A stretch of 64,000 nucleotides of DNA from Devosia sp. MC521 (lineage in GTDB: Bacteria > Pseudomonadota > Alphaproteobacteria > Rhizobiales > Devosiaceae). The notes beneath the pieces are model-generated. The model saw only the letters and a program-made list of their open reading frames with translations, searched no databases and was not told where the DNA came from. The stretch is taken from contig NZ_CP059902.1 of NCBI RefSeq assembly GCF_014127105.1, positions 3,532,501 to 3,596,500 on the forward strand. The letters run 5' to 3'. Position numbers and translations under genes: made by a program. Each line of letters starts with the position of its first letter. Position 1 is the stretch's first letter. Below, piece after piece: positions 36,074 to 46,118 of the stretch.

Positions 36074-36679
36074 TTAGAGCCAGGGACGTTGTGCAGCCAT
36101 TTTTCCCTCAAAGGAGGTTATGGATGCATCGGACTTCAAGGTGCCGGCAATGTCATCGAGACCTTCAAGCAGGATCTGCTTGCGCGATGGGTCGATGTCG
36201 AAGTGGAGTGTGCCACCATCTGGACCCTGAATGGTCTGCGCTTCGAGGTCGATGGTCAGAGTAGCGTTTGAGCCGCGCTCGGCATCGTCGAGCAGCAGTT
36301 TGAGCTGTTCTGGCGAAACGACGAGTGGCAGAATGCCGTTCTTGAAGCAGTTATTGTAGAAAATGTCCGCAAAGCTGGTGGAAATCACGCAGCGAACGCC
36401 GAAGTCAAGCAGTGCCCAAGGCGCGTGCTCACGCGAGGAACCACAACCAAAATTGTCGCCCGCGATGATGATCTGCGCTTTGCGATAAGCAGGCTGATTG
36501 AGGACGAACTCAGCATTTTCCGAGCCATCTTCATTGTACCGCATTTCGGAGAACAGCGCAGTGCCGAGACCGGTGCGCTTGATCGTCTTGAGGTACTGCT
36601 TTGGGATGATCATATCGGTGTCGATATTGATAATCGGCAATGGAGCCGCGACACCGGTCAGAGTGATGAACTTATCCAT
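36074..36679 (-). CDS. leuD: 3-isopropylmalate dehydratase small subunit
   Basis: 201 residues from ATG 36679 ([15 protein letters not shown]), with GAGG 11 nt upstream; an open frame runs to 36736. It forms the swivel domain of isopropylmalate isomerase. [32 protein letters not shown], and [11 protein letters not shown] are family blocks. The large subunit leuC is not nearby, and leuB is 4.3 kb away with unrelated genes between. Confidence 0.96.
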   Translation of the reverse strand: MDKFITLTGVAAPLPIINIDTDMIIPKQYLKTIKRTGLGTALFSEMRYNEDGSENAEFVLNQPAYRKAQIIIAGDNFGCGSSREHAPWALLDFGVRCVISTSFADIFYNNCFKNGILPLVVSPEQLKLLLDDAERGSNATLTIDLEAQTIQGPDGGTLHFDIDPSRKQILLEGLDDIAGTLKSDASITSFEGKMAAQRPWL

Positions 36680-36797
36680 GGGGATTGGGACCTCGCTGTT
36701 ACTAGCGTCATCGCGCAATCCGGGGGTATCGGTCAAGGCCTAACCGTACCAAAGCGTACGGCTGGAGTTTTCACCCCATCCGTACGTTTAAAAATGC

Positions 36798-37745
36798 TTA
36801 GAGGCTGGTCTTTGGATCGACGCCCAACATGATGTTGAGGTTCTGAACTGCAGCGCCAGAAGCGCCCTTGCCCAGATTGTCGTAAACCGCAGCAATGACA
36901 GCCTGATTGAGCTCATCATTGGCAAACACATAGAGCGAGAGCTTATTGGTGCCGTTATTGGCCTGAGGATCAAGCGAAGCGAGTTTGCCGGCGCTTGGAT
37001 CATAAGGCATGGCTTCAACGAAGCTGTTCGGGATCGCTGCGTAATGTGCCGAAAGGCAATCATGCAGATCCTTGCCCGTTGGCATATCCGCAACCATGTC
37101 GAGGTGCAGCGGCATCGTCGTCAGCATGCCCTGAGCAAAATTGCCAACGGTGGGCTCAAACAATGGCGCACGGTTCAGATGTGCATATTCCGCCATTTCT
37201 GGCAGATGCTTGTGCTTAAAGGTCAGCCCATAAGGCATGAACTGGCTCGGCTTTGCGCCTTCTGCCTCATACTCTTCGATCATCTGGCGACCACCGCCCG
37301 AATAGCCGGAAATGCCATGGTAGCTCAGCGGATAGTCGCCGGGCAGAAGACGCGCTTCCACCAGCGGACGAGCGGCCGCGATTAGCCCCTGTGGCCAGCA
37401 CCCTGGATTGGCAACGAAACGGGCCTTAGCAATGGCTTCGGTCTGACCGATGTCCATTTCAGCAAAGCCATAGGTCCAGCCTTCAGCGATACGGAATGCG
37501 GTCGAGGCATCAATGACACGAGTGGTGTCATTGTCGATGAGACGTACGCTTTCTTTGGCGGCTTCGTCGGGCAGGCAGAGGATCGCCACATCAGCTGCAT
37601 TGAGCAGGCGCTTACGCTCATCCTGATCCTTGCGCTTTTCCGGCGCGATTGAGAGAACTTCAAGATCCTGTCGGCCAGCCAGACGATCACGGATCTGCAG
37701 ACCAGTGGTACCAGCTTCGCCATCAATAAAGATCTTCGCGGCCAT
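36798..37745 (-). CDS. argC: N-acetyl-gamma-glutamyl-phosphate reductase (type 2)
   Basis: 315 residues from ATG 37745 (MAAKIFIDGEAGTTGLQ); the frame is open to 37889. It reduces N-acetylglutamyl phosphate in arginine synthesis. The catalytic Cys is in ANPGCWPQG near 116, and HGISGYSGGGRQ and FKHKHLPEM follow. The shorter form beginning FIDGEAGTTG is the type 2 subfamily. It is divergent from deoD across 123 bp and upstream of leuD by about 120 bp. Confidence 0.96.
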   Translation of the reverse strand: MAAKIFIDGEAGTTGLQIRDRLAGRQDLEVLSIAPEKRKDQDERKRLLNAADVAILCLPDEAAKESVRLIDNDTTRVIDASTAFRIAEGWTYGFAEMDIGQTEAIAKARFVANPGCWPQGLIAAARPLVEARLLPGDYPLSYHGISGYSGGGRQMIEEYEAEGAKPSQFMPYGLTFKHKHLPEMAEYAHLNRAPLFEPTVGNFAQGMLTTMPLHLDMVADMPTGKDLHDCLSAHYAAIPNSFVEAMPYDPSAGKLASLDPQANNGTNKLSLYVFANDELNQAVIAAVYDNLGKGASGAAVQNLNIMLGVDPKTSL

Positions 37746-37868
37746 GAATGGGCTCCTCAATAAGACTTGGCTTAGATGGCGTTCTCTCGCGCCAACGTCA
37801 AGCGTTCTGCGGTTGTAATGCATGCCCAGCTTTGGCAATCCTAAGCATCTACAAAACGAGGGACGACT

Positions 37869-38579
37869 ATGAGCACTCCACACAATCACGCCAAGCCCGG
37901 TGACTATGCAGAAGCGGTGCTGCTGCCGGGCGACCCTTTGCGCGCAAAATGGATCGCTGAGACGTTCTTCGAGAACCCCAAACTCGTCAATTCTGTCCGT
38001 AATTGCCTCGGCTATACCGGCACCTGGAAAGGCAAGCCTATTTCAGTGCAGGCCAGTGGCATGGGCCAACCGTCCCTCGCTATCTATGTGCATGAGTTGA
38101 TCAACGTCTTTGGCGTCAAAAAAATCATCCGCGTGGGCACATGCGGCGGGCTTAGCGCTGATGTGAAGGTACGGGACATTATACTGGCGCAGGGTGCGTC
38201 CACCGATTCAGGCATTGTGAAGGGCCGGTTCGGTGCCTTCAACTTCGCCCCCATCGCTGACTTCGGCCTTCTGCGCACAGCCGCCAATCTCGCTGAAGAG
38301 CGCGGTTTGGCCTATCACGCAGGCAATATGCTGTCTTCAGATGTCTTCTACCACGCTGATGGCTTCGCAGGGTATGACAAGTTGCCGGAGCATGGCGTGA
38401 TCGGCGTGGAGATGGAAGCGGCTGTGCTTTATACGCTCGCAGCGCGTTTCAAGGTGAAGGCCCTCGCCATTTGCACCATGACTGATAGCCTGATTACGCA
38501 CGAGGAAATGAGCGCCGACGAGCGCCAAAGCTCGCTCAAAGAGATGGTTGAGCTTTCCCTCGATACCGCCGTCGCTTAA
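37869..38579 (+). CDS. deoD: Purine nucleoside phosphorylase, DeoD type
   Basis: 236 residues, typical of the hexameric DeoD family. It splits purine nucleosides to base and ribose 1-phosphate. VLLPGDPLRAKWIA, the phosphate-binding RVGTCGGLS, and the substrate-binding GVEMEAAVLYTLA are present, as is the catalytic Asp in MTDSL. It is a single plus-strand gene; a 215-bp gap before rplS shows no clear terminator hairpin. Confidence 0.97.
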   Translation: MSTPHNHAKPGDYAEAVLLPGDPLRAKWIAETFFENPKLVNSVRNCLGYTGTWKGKPISVQASGMGQPSLAIYVHELINVFGVKKIIRVGTCGGLSADVKVRDIILAQGASTDSGIVKGRFGAFNFAPIADFGLLRTAANLAEERGLAYHAGNMLSSDVFYHADGFAGYDKLPEHGVIGVEMEAAVLYTLAARFKVKALAICTMTDSLITHEEMSADERQSSLKEMVELSLDTAVA

Positions 38580-38794
38580 ACCCGTAAAAAGGCTGAGAGT
38601 TAGAGGCCGAATGCAGCAGCAGGGCTGGACTCATTGACGTTTATCGCCTATGAGCCGCCCATTCGTGTGTTTGCCTCTCGGAGTAGACGCACGGGAATAA
38701 CAAGAAGACTGCCCTCCGTTACAAACCAAGACCGGGCAACAAGGGTTTTCGGACCCCCAAATTGCTCCAGCGAAAAGATCAGAACGGATCGATT

Positions 38795-39325
38795 ATGACC
38801 AATATCATCCAGCAGCTTGAACAAGAACAAGTTACTAAGCTCGCCGCTCAGCGCGAACTTCCAGACTTCACCCACGGCGATACCGTCAAGGTGTGGGTAA
38901 AGATCCGCGAAGGCGACAAGGAACGTCTCCAGGCCTATGAAGGCGTCGTGATTGCACGCTCGGGTGGCGGCATCATGGAATCCTTCACCGTCCGTAAGAT
39001 TTCTTACGGTGAAGGCGTGGAACGCGTGTTCCCAATCTATTCCCCAAACATTGCTTCGGTTGAAGTGATCAAGCGCGGTAAGGTTCGTCGCGCCAAGCTG
39101 TACTACCTGCGCGATCGTCGCGGTAAGTCTGCTCGTATTTTCGAATCGACCAACGCTCGTACCCGCAAGATCGAAGCTGGCGAACGCGAAGCAGCACTGG
39201 CTGCTAAGGAAGCTCGTGAAGCTGAACGCGTAGCAGCAGCTCAGGCCCTCGCAGCTGAAGTCGCTGCAAAGGAAGCTGAAGCAGCAGCGGCAGCAGCAGC
39301 AGCCGAAGAAGCAAAGAGCGAATAA
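38795..39325 (+). CDS. rplS: 50S ribosomal protein L19 with extended C-terminal tail
   Basis: 176 residues from ATG 38795. The core (about 1-115) is the normal L19: [20 protein letters not shown], the [22 protein letters not shown] signature, and [14 protein letters not shown] tail of about 60 residues rich in Ala, Glu and Lys follows. The usual neighbours rimM and trmD are not upstream. The 215-bp upstream region (38580-38794) must hold the promoter, but I cannot place it with confidence. Confidence 0.97.
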   Translation: MTNIIQQLEQEQVTKLAAQRELPDFTHGDTVKVWVKIREGDKERLQAYEGVVIARSGGGIMESFTVRKISYGEGVERVFPIYSPNIASVEVIKRGKVRRAKLYYLRDRRGKSARIFESTNARTRKIEAGEREAALAAKEAREAERVAAAQALAAEVAAKEAEAAAAAAAAEEAKSE

Positions 39326-39350
39326 GACGCTCGAAGCTGATCGAATTGAG

Positions 39351-39380
39351 AGGCCCGGTGGCAACACCGGGCCTTTCCTT
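39351..39380 (+). terminator. Rho-independent terminator of rplS
   Basis: AGGCCCGGTG (39351-39360) pairs fully with CACCGGGCCT (39365-39374) around a GCAA loop, followed by TTCCTTTT. Confidence 0.92.
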
Positions 39381-39389
39381 TTGCCACAA

Positions 39390-39405
39390 CGATTCACGTG
39401 AAACG
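39390..39405. promoter_or_regulatory. parS-like site 1 (weak)
   Basis: CGATTCACGTGAAACG matches TGTTTCACGTGAAACA at 13 of 16 positions, with one half-site (GTGAAAC) intact. It lies between the rplS terminator and xthA, the leftmost of eight such sites. Confidence 0.5.
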
Positions 39406-39472
39406 CTTAGCTCAATCGGCTAGGGCTGATAGAAGAGCACAAACAAGCGTCACCCGATTCCCGGAGTCTTTA

Positions 39473-40279
39473 ATGACCACTTCCATTGTGACCTGGAACA
39501 TCAATTCGGTTCGTCTTCGGATCGAGATGGTCCTTAATTTCTTGCGCGAGTATCAGCCGGACGTACTGATGCTGCAGGAAATTAAGTGCACGAATGACCA
39601 GTTTCCGCGCAATGCTTTCATCGAAGCTGGCTACCCGCACATGGCCGTGCATGGCCAGAAGGGTTACCACGGGGTAGCAACTGTCTCGAAGTTTCCGCTA
39701 ACGGACATTTCAAGCCGCTCATTCTGCGAAATCCCCGATTCGCGTCACATCGCAGCGCTGATGGACTTTGGCTATGGCCCAACCACACTGCACAATTTCT
39801 ATATTCCTGCGGGCGGCGATGAGCCGGACGTAACCATCAATCCCAAGTTCAAGCACAAGCTCGATTTCCTGGATGAGCTGAAGACGTGGTTCGCCGAGCC
39901 TGCCTTCCAGCATCGTCAGCTGATCGCCGGTGACTTCAACATCGCGCCACACGAGAACGACGTGTGGAACCATAAGCAACTGCTTAAAATCATCAGCCAC
40001 ACGCCGATGGAAACCGAGCGCCTCGATGCCCTGCTCAAGGGAGGATTTGGCTGGGTCGACCTAGTGCGCAAGCACGTGCCCTACGATCAGAAGATCTATT
40101 CGTGGTGGAGCTATCGCGGCAAGGATTGGAATGCGTCCGACCGCGGCCGTCGCCTTGACCACATTTGGTCAACTTCGGACATCGCCCAGAATTGTTCTGG
40201 GATAGAGATCGTTCGCGCGGCCCGAGGCTGGACAGCGCAACCTTCGGACCACGTGCCCGTCATCGCCCGTTTCGGCTAA
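39473..40279 (+). CDS. xthA: Exodeoxyribonuclease III
   Basis: 268 residues from ATG 39473, with GGAG 9 nt upstream; an open frame begins at 39398. It is an AP endonuclease and 3' repair enzyme. The ExoIII catalytic blocks are present: TWNINSVRLR, LQEIKCTNDQFP (metal-binding Glu), GDFNIAPHENDVWN, RLDHIWS and the C-terminal SDHVPVIA. Its stop overlaps the convergent cyclic-nucleotide-binding gene by 4 bases. Confidence 0.96.
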   Translation: MTTSIVTWNINSVRLRIEMVLNFLREYQPDVLMLQEIKCTNDQFPRNAFIEAGYPHMAVHGQKGYHGVATVSKFPLTDISSRSFCEIPDSRHIAALMDFGYGPTTLHNFYIPAGGDEPDVTINPKFKHKLDFLDELKTWFAEPAFQHRQLIAGDFNIAPHENDVWNHKQLLKIISHTPMETERLDALLKGGFGWVDLVRKHVPYDQKIYSWWSYRGKDWNASDRGRRLDHIWSTSDIAQNCSGIEIVRAARGWTAQPSDHVPVIARFG

Positions 40280-40740
40280 TCCGCGGAGCGAACCATCTTC
40301 TTTCGCAGTGGTTCGAGCGCGTGCATATATTGCCCCAGATCTCGTTGGATGCGCTCTGCGGCGCGTTGAGCGAGGCTGGGGCTTTGTTTTGCGAGCTTTA
40401 GAAAAGCAGACCGCGGGACAAAGATCAGCTCGCATTCCGTCTCAGCCGTAAAGGTCACGGGTCGCGGTTTAGCGATGATCAGCGAGGTTGGAGATATGAC
40501 ACTGCCAGGCTCGGTGAGACGATAGGCTTTGCTCGCCTCTGCGCCTTGATGTTCAACGAGCACAGTACCGCGCACCAAAACGGAAGCACCTTGCGGCTCC
40601 GTACCGCCGCGATAGATGACGTCACCGGCCGAGAAATGTTGGCGATCACCAGCAAATCCCAACATGGTGAGCTCTTGTTCATCGCAAATGTCGAAGAAAT
40701 CGGCCTGGCTCAAGAGCTCGGCCGCGTCGTCCACTATCAT
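40276..40740 (-). CDS. Cyclic-nucleotide-binding-domain protein without HTH
   Basis: 154 residues with one CRP-like cNMP-binding beta-roll (about 10-115: FSAGDVIYRGGTEPQGASVLVRGTV, then PGSVISPTSLIIAKPRPVT). The DNA-binding helix-turn-helix of CRP/FNR proteins is absent; the C-terminus is a helix ending in basic residues. Ligand and partner are unknown. It lies 93 bp downstream of the response-regulator gene in the same direction, so they may be functionally linked. Confidence 0.85.
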   Translation of the reverse strand: MIVDDAAELLSQADFFDICDEQELTMLGFAGDRQHFSAGDVIYRGGTEPQGASVLVRGTVLVEHQGAEASKAYRLTEPGSVISPTSLIIAKPRPVTFTAETECELIFVPRSAFLKLAKQSPSLAQRAAERIQRDLGQYMHALEPLRKKMVRSAD

Positions 40741-40763
40741 CAGCCCAGACCCGCTATGCCTTT

Positions 40764-40784
40764 GGCCGCTTCATCGAAGCGGCC
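40764..40784. other. Strong hairpin between response-regulator and cNMP-binding genes
   Basis: GGCCGCTTC (40764-40772) pairs fully with GAAGCGGCC (40776-40784), loop ATC, and is flanked by direct copies of gcctttggc. It follows the response-regulator stop by 50 bp, but lacks a U-tract, so it may be an attenuator or a processing/stability element rather than a simple terminator. Confidence 0.5.
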
Positions 40785-40833
40785 TTTGGCAAGCTATAAT
40801 CGAGTTCTGGGGGAGAATGAACTCTTTTGTCTT

Positions 40834-41517
40834 TTAGGGAACGAGACGATACCCACCATCTTCCGTGACGAGAAGACGTGCATTGGATGGATCGCGCTCA
40901 ATCTTTTGGCGGAGCCGATAGATATGGGTCTCTAACGTATGGGTGGTCACCCGATTATTATAACCCCAAACCTCCTTTAGGAGGATGTCACGCGTGATGG
41001 TTTTCTGACCCTGACGATAGAGAAACTTGAGTATCGATGTTTCTTTGTCGGTCAAGCGGACCTTGGTGCCGTCCGCCATTTCCATTGTCTTACCAGCAGG
41101 ATGGAAATTGTAGGGGCCGATCGTGAAAACGGCGTCTTCACTGCTATCATGCTGGCGTAAAGCCGCCTGAATACGGGCCAAAAGGACTGGGTAGCGGAAC
41201 GGCTTGGTCACATAGTCATTCGCGCCCGATTCAAGTCCCTGAATTTCGTCAGCGTCACTGTCGTGGCCGGTCAGGAGCAAAACGGGGCTCGAATAGCCTT
41301 CCTGACGCAGGGTGCGCACAGCATCGCGGCCGTCCATATCAGGCAAACCGACGTCCATGATGGTGAGATCAACATTGTTCCCACGCACCGCGACGAAAGC
41401 ATCACTCGCTGTGCCTGCTTCAACGATCTCGAAATCGGGCTCCGCCGCGAGCTGTTCGACGAGCGTCTGCCGTAGATCGGTATCGTCATCCACAACCAAG
41501 ATGCGCCGCTTATTCAT
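40834..41517 (-). CDS. OmpR/PhoB-family response regulator (CenR-like)
   Basis: 227 residues. The receiver domain (1-120) has the acidic pair DDD at 10-12, phospho-acceptor D55 in MDVGLPDMDG and the conserved Lys in DYVTKPFRYP. The winged-helix effector domain occupies about 130-227 (LTDKETSILKFLYRQG, HTLETHIYRLRQKIE). No sensor kinase is encoded nearby. Length and neighbourhood resemble the alphaproteobacterial envelope regulator CenR; that name is only a suggestion. Confidence 0.92.
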   Translation of the reverse strand: MNKRRILVVDDDTDLRQTLVEQLAAEPDFEIVEAGTASDAFVAVRGNNVDLTIMDVGLPDMDGRDAVRTLRQEGYSSPVLLLTGHDSDADEIQGLESGANDYVTKPFRYPVLLARIQAALRQHDSSEDAVFTIGPYNFHPAGKTMEMADGTKVRLTDKETSILKFLYRQGQKTITRDILLKEVWGYNNRVTTHTLETHIYRLRQKIERDPSNARLLVTEDGGYRLVP

Positions 41518-41642
41518 ATTTTACTCCGCGCGTTTCCACTCTGGTCGAGCGAGATCACAAAGACGCGACCTAAAAAGGGCACGCCTCATCACATCGCCGT
41601 TATTGAGAAGGCAACGTGGAAACATACGGAAAAGTTGCAGGT

Positions 41643-42335
41643 TTAGGCCGAGATTGTCGCCGGCCGCTTACCGAACAGGGCCGAACCCACGCGCACATGG
41701 GTTGCACCCATAGCAATCGCGGTTTCAAAATCGCCGCTCATCCCCATCGAGAGATGTGAGACACCGGCCTCCTGGCCAAGTTGGCTGAGATGCGCAAAAT
41801 AGCTTCCTGCGGGCTGGCCGTCTGGGGGAATGCACATCAGGCCAATGATGTTGAGCCCGTGGACCTCGCGACAGCGTTTTACGAAAGCTACCGTGTCAGC
41901 AATCGCGATCCCGGCCTTTTGCTCTTCGCCACCAATGTTGACCTGCACAAAGCACGGTATGGATTTATCCGCACGCTTCATCTCCTCGGCCAGCACTGCG
42001 GCCACCTTCTCCCGGTCAACGCTTTCGATGACATCAAACAGTGCCACGGCCTCACGCGCTTTGTTGGTCTGGAGTGGGCCAATCAAGTGCAATTGCACGT
42101 TAGCAAACTTCTCGCGCAATGACGGCCACTTATCTTTGGCCTCCTGAACACGGTTTTCACCGAAAACGCGCTGGCCTGCCTGCAGAAATGGAAGGACCTC
42201 ATCGGCTGAAAAAGTCTTGGAAACTGCAACCAAGTCAACGGTTTCGGGCAGCGCGCCGAAGCGAATCCGTGCCGTCTCTATCCGAGCATTAATGTCGTTG
42301 AGCGCAGTTTGGGCGCCGCTGATGCTGCCTGTCAT
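41643..42335 (-). CDS. YggS-family PLP-homeostasis protein
   Basis: 230 residues with the alanine-racemase-like barrel. The PLP Lys is K40 in LVAVSKTF; FGENRVQEAKDKW, LHLIGPLQTNK and MGMSGDFETAIAMGATHVRVGSALFG are family blocks. YggS/PLPHP binds PLP without a known enzymatic reaction and balances vitamin B6 and amino acid pools. It is divergent from leuS across 130 bp. Confidence 0.96.
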   Translation of the reverse strand: MTGSISGAQTALNDINARIETARIRFGALPETVDLVAVSKTFSADEVLPFLQAGQRVFGENRVQEAKDKWPSLREKFANVQLHLIGPLQTNKAREAVALFDVIESVDREKVAAVLAEEMKRADKSIPCFVQVNIGGEEQKAGIAIADTVAFVKRCREVHGLNIIGLMCIPPDGQPAGSYFAHLSQLGQEAGVSHLSMGMSGDFETAIAMGATHVRVGSALFGKRPATISA

Positions 42336-42465
42336 TGCAGACCCCGTAGCTGTTGACCTGACAAGGGATTTCTGGTGATGGTCCGGGTAGCTAAAAACCC
42401 CTGAAAACGCAAGCGGCGCAACCCTCCTGCGACATGCTGTGTTAGATTTGTAAGGACGATCCGAG

Positions 42466-45072
42466 TTGAGCGGCGAACGCTACAATCCGCGCGAAAGCGA
42501 ACCGAAATGGCAAAAGATCTGGGACGAGCGCCAGAGCTTTGTGACTTCCAACGATGATCCGCGCGACCCTTACTACGTCCTAGAGATGTTCCCCTACCCC
42601 TCGGGTCGCATTCATATGGGCCACGTGCGCAACTACGCCATGGGCGACGTCGTGGCGCGCTATCACCGTGCGAAGGGCAAAAATGTGCTCCATCCAATGG
42701 GTTGGGACGCTTTTGGTCTGCCAGCAGAAAATGCTGCGATCGAGCGCAAGACCCATCCGGGGACTTGGACCTATGCCAATATTGAGGCGATGAAGAAGCA
42801 GCTGAAATCGATGGGCCTCTCCATTGATTGGACGCGCGAAATCGCCACCTGCTCGCCGGACTATTACCAGCACCAACAGGCTATGTTCATCGATATGCTT
42901 GAAGCCGGTCTCGTGACCCGCAAGAGCTCAAAGGTGAATTGGGATCCGGTCGACATGACCGTTCTCGCCAATGAGCAGGTTATTGATGGCAAGGGCTGGC
43001 GCTCGGGCGCTGCAGTTGAGCAGCGCGAGCTGACGCAGTGGTTCTTCAAGATCTCTGATTTTGCTGAAGACCTGCTCGAAGCCATCGACACGCTGACCGA
43101 ATGGCCAGAAAAAGTGCGCACCATGCAGCGCAACTGGATCGGCAAATCGGAAGGCATGCGCCTCCTGTTCGAACTGGTCGGCTCCGACAAGACCGCCGCA
43201 ACGTCGGTCGAGGTGTTTACCACCCGTCCGGACACTATTTTCGGCGCTTCCTTCCTTGCCCTATCTCCAGACCACCCGCTGACCGCTGAACTGGCCAAAT
43301 CGAGCCCAGAGCTCACTGAATTTGTTGCTGAATTCCGTCGTCAGGGCACAGCCACTGAAACGCTTGAAAAGGCGGAAAAGAAGGGCGTGTTCACTGGTCT
43401 TCACGTGAAACACCCGGTGGTTGAAGGCGCGACCCTGCCCGTCTATGTCGCCAACTTCGTCCTCATGGACTATGGCACTGGCGCAATCTTTGGTTGCCCA
43501 GCACATGACCAGCGCGACCTAGATTTCGCTCGTAAATACGACCTGCCCGTTAAAGCCGTCGTTCTACCAGCAGACACCGACCCGGCCACATTTGCTGTTG
43601 CCGACGAAGCCTATGTCGACGGTGGCACCATCTTTAACTCTGAGTTCCTCAACGGCCTCACCATCGATGCTGCCAAAGCAAAGATGGCGGAAGTCTTTGG
43701 TGCACGCACAGTTGATGGCCAGCGGCAGGGCGCAGTTGAAGTCAACTATCGCCTGCGCGACTGGGGGATTTCCCGTCAGCGCTATTGGGGTTGCCCGATC
43801 CCGGTCATCCACTGCGAAGTGTGTGGAACGCTGCCTGTGCCAAAGAAGGACCTGCCGGTCATTCTGCCAGAAGACGTTTCCTTCGATAAGCCGGGCAATG
43901 CGCTCGACCATCACCCGACCTGGAAGCACACCAACTGCCCACAGTGTGGTGTTGCCGCGCGGCGTGAAACCGACACCATGGACACCTTTGTCGACTCGTC
44001 CTGGTATTTTACCCGCTTCACTGCCCCACATGCGGATACCCCCACGGTACCAGCTGTCGCCAATCGCTGGCTTCCGGTGGACCAGTACATCGGTGGCGTG
44101 GAACACGCGATCCTCCACCTGCTCTACAGCCGCTTCTTCACCCGCGCGATGAAGGCCACTGGCCATGTGGGCGTAGATGAACCGTTCAAGGGCTTGTTCA
44201 CTCAGGGCATGGTCACCCACGAGACTTACAAGTCCACGGATGGCGCTTGGGTCAATCCAACCGATATCGCCATCGAAACCAATGGTGACGTCCGTTCTGC
44301 GCGCCTGCTGTCCAACAACGAACCAGTGTCTATTGGTTCTGTTGAAAAGATGAGCAAGTCCAAGAAGAACGTGGTCGATCCAGACGAAATCGTTTCGTCC
44401 TACGGTGCCGATACCGCGCGTTGGTTCATGCTCTCGGATTCCCCGCCTGAACGCGACGTTCAGTGGACCGAAGCCGGTGTTGAAGGCGCAAGCCGCTTCC
44501 AGCAGCGCGTCTGGCGTTTGGTCAATGATCTCGTGGATGCAGCTCCGGCGACCGCAAGTGATGCCGTTGACGAAACCGCAGCCCTTGGTCTGCGCAAGAT
44601 CGTGCACCGTTCCGTCCACGGCGTGGCTCAGGACATCGAAGGCCTGCGTTTCAACCGTGCCGTAGCTCAGATTTACGAACTCACCAACGCATTGGTGAAA
44701 GCTGTAAACGGCAAGCCTGGCGCCGCAACGCAAACAGCGCTCAAGGAAGGCACACGCTCGTTGATCCAACTGATCAGCCCGATGATGCCGCACTTGGCCG
44801 AAACATGCTGGGACGTTCTCGGCGCAGAAGGCCTCGTTGCCGACGCTCTCTGGCCACAGGTTGACGCTAAGCTTCTCGTCGATGATGAAGTAACCATGCC
44901 CATCCAGATCAACGGCAAGCGCCGTGGCGAACTGGTTGTTGCCAAGGGTACTGCAGCGGCAGAGGTGGAAGCTCAGGCACTTGCACTTGAAGCCGTCACC
45001 AAGGCGCTCGAAGGCAAGACCCCGAAGAAGATCGTGGTCGTTCCCGATCGCATCATCAACATTGTTGTATGA
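42466..45072 (+). CDS. leuS: Leucyl-tRNA synthetase
   Basis: 868 residues from TTG 42466, with AAGGA 8-9 nt upstream. Class I synthetase: the HIGH motif appears as [14 protein letters not shown] near 42-55, the editing CP1 domain around 220-420, and the KMSKS loop as [10 protein letters not shown] near 627. It contains a weak parS-like site at 43397-43412. The stop overlaps the holA start by 4 bases; in many relatives an lptE gene lies between, which is absent here. Confidence 0.98.
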   Translation: MSGERYNPRESEPKWQKIWDERQSFVTSNDDPRDPYYVLEMFPYPSGRIHMGHVRNYAMGDVVARYHRAKGKNVLHPMGWDAFGLPAENAAIERKTHPGTWTYANIEAMKKQLKSMGLSIDWTREIATCSPDYYQHQQAMFIDMLEAGLVTRKSSKVNWDPVDMTVLANEQVIDGKGWRSGAAVEQRELTQWFFKISDFAEDLLEAIDTLTEWPEKVRTMQRNWIGKSEGMRLLFELVGSDKTAATSVEVFTTRPDTIFGASFLALSPDHPLTAELAKSSPELTEFVAEFRRQGTATETLEKAEKKGVFTGLHVKHPVVEGATLPVYVANFVLMDYGTGAIFGCPAHDQRDLDFARKYDLPVKAVVLPADTDPATFAVADEAYVDGGTIFNSEFLNGLTIDAAKAKMAEVFGARTVDGQRQGAVEVNYRLRDWGISRQRYWGCPIPVIHCEVCGTLPVPKKDLPVILPEDVSFDKPGNALDHHPTWKHTNCPQCGVAARRETDTMDTFVDSSWYFTRFTAPHADTPTVPAVANRWLPVDQYIGGVEHAILHLLYSRFFTRAMKATGHVGVDEPFKGLFTQGMVTHETYKSTDGAWVNPTDIAIETNGDVRSARLLSNNEPVSIGSVEKMSKSKKNVVDPDEIVSSYGADTARWFMLSDSPPERDVQWTEAGVEGASRFQQRVWRLVNDLVDAAPATASDAVDETAALGLRKIVHRSVHGVAQDIEGLRFNRAVAQIYELTNALVKAVNGKPGAATQTALKEGTRSLIQLISPMMPHLAETCWDVLGAEGLVADALWPQVDAKLLVDDEVTMPIQINGKRRGELVVAKGTAAAEVEAQALALEAVTKALEGKTPKKIVVVPDRIINIVV
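43397..43412. promoter_or_regulatory. parS-like site 2 (weak, inside leuS)
   Basis: GTCTTCACGTGAAACA matches the parS consensus at 13 of 16 positions; the right half-site is complete. Confidence 0.45.
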
Positions 45073-46091
45073 CCTCGCTGAAAGCACATGAGGTGGCGCG
45101 CTATCTAGCGCGCCCCGACCTCAGCGAGGGCATATTCCTCGCTTACGGCCCAGACGGCGGTCTTGTTCGTGAGACCGCCCAGCGGCTAATCCGCTATCTG
45201 TCTGGTGACGATCCTGGCTCAGCCAATGTCACCATTTTTGATGGTCCGGAACTTAACGCAGATCCTTCACTTCTCGTGCTAGAAGCCCGGTCAGTCTCAC
45301 TGTTTGGCGGCAAACGCATCATTCGCGTGAGAAATGCCAGTAAGACACTAGCTGCGCCACTCAAAGAACTCGTAGATGATCCCGGTGGCACTGCCATCGT
45401 GCTCGAGGCCGATAATCTCACGCCCAAGGACGCTCTGCGTGCACTTGTCGAAGCCGCTAAATTGGGGCGCGCTTTGCCGTGCTACCCGGATAGCGACGAA
45501 ACCCTTATTGCGCTCATGCGTGAAACGTTTAACCAGAACGGCATTCGGCACGACAACGACGTTATCCCAAGCCTACGAGAAATCCTTGGCAACGACCGCG
45601 AGATCACGCGTCGCGAATTGGAAAAGCTGACGCTTTACTCAGCCAAAACCAAACACCTTACCCGCGAGGACGTTCTGTTGCTTTGTGCCGACAACGGCGC
45701 CTTAGCCATAGACGCAATTTTGGATTCGACAGGCGGCGGGCACGCCGAAAAGCTAGAGTTGGCACTCAACCGTGCAGTTTCCGCAAATGTGAACCCCCAG
45801 CAACTACTGGCTATGCTGACCAATCATTTTGCCAGTCTACGCCGTTGGCGGACCGAAGTGGACAAAGGCAAGCCAGCTCGCGCTGTGTTGGAGGGTGTAA
45901 AGCCCAAACCCCACTTTTCACGGATGGGAACCCTTGAGCAGCAGTTGCGCCTCTGGTCGGACCGCTCCCTAGCGATCGCCGCGGACCGCCTTCTGCAAGC
46001 GACTTCGGACAGTCGCCGCCGTCCCGCTTTGGCGGAGGCAGTATTGAGAAGAACGACCCTGGCACTGTGCATGATGGCTGCCACACAATAA
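45069..46091 (+). CDS. holA: DNA polymerase III delta subunit
   Basis: 340 residues. HolA is the clamp-loader subunit that opens the beta clamp. The N-terminal [22 protein letters not shown] corresponds to the AAA-like region where other clamp-loader subunits have a P-loop, and [22 protein letters not shown] is typical of domain II. It starts inside the leuS stop (ATGA) and converges on parB. Confidence 0.93.
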   Translation: MTSLKAHEVARYLARPDLSEGIFLAYGPDGGLVRETAQRLIRYLSGDDPGSANVTIFDGPELNADPSLLVLEARSVSLFGGKRIIRVRNASKTLAAPLKELVDDPGGTAIVLEADNLTPKDALRALVEAAKLGRALPCYPDSDETLIALMRETFNQNGIRHDNDVIPSLREILGNDREITRRELEKLTLYSAKTKHLTREDVLLLCADNGALAIDAILDSTGGGHAEKLELALNRAVSANVNPQQLLAMLTNHFASLRRWRTEVDKGKPARAVLEGVKPKPHFSRMGTLEQQLRLWSDRSLAIAADRLLQATSDSRRRPALAEAVLRRTTLALCMMAATQ

Positions 46092-46092
46092 A

Positions 46093-46118
46093 AAACGCGC
46101 CCCTAAAAGGGCGCGTTT
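46093..46118. terminator. Bidirectional terminator between holA and parB
   Basis: AAACGCGCCC (46093-46102) pairs with GGGCGCGTTT (46109-46118), 6-nt loop, A-run on one side. The right arm shares five bases with a parS site at 46114-46129. Confidence 0.85.

Noticed and set aside
38580..38794. Riboswitch or L19-leader element before rplS
   Set aside because: No recognisable conserved motif or convincing pairing; the gap is likely only a promoter and leader.
43564..45087. Long minus-strand open frame of 507 codons
   Set aside because: Shadow of leuS, whose coding evidence is unambiguous.
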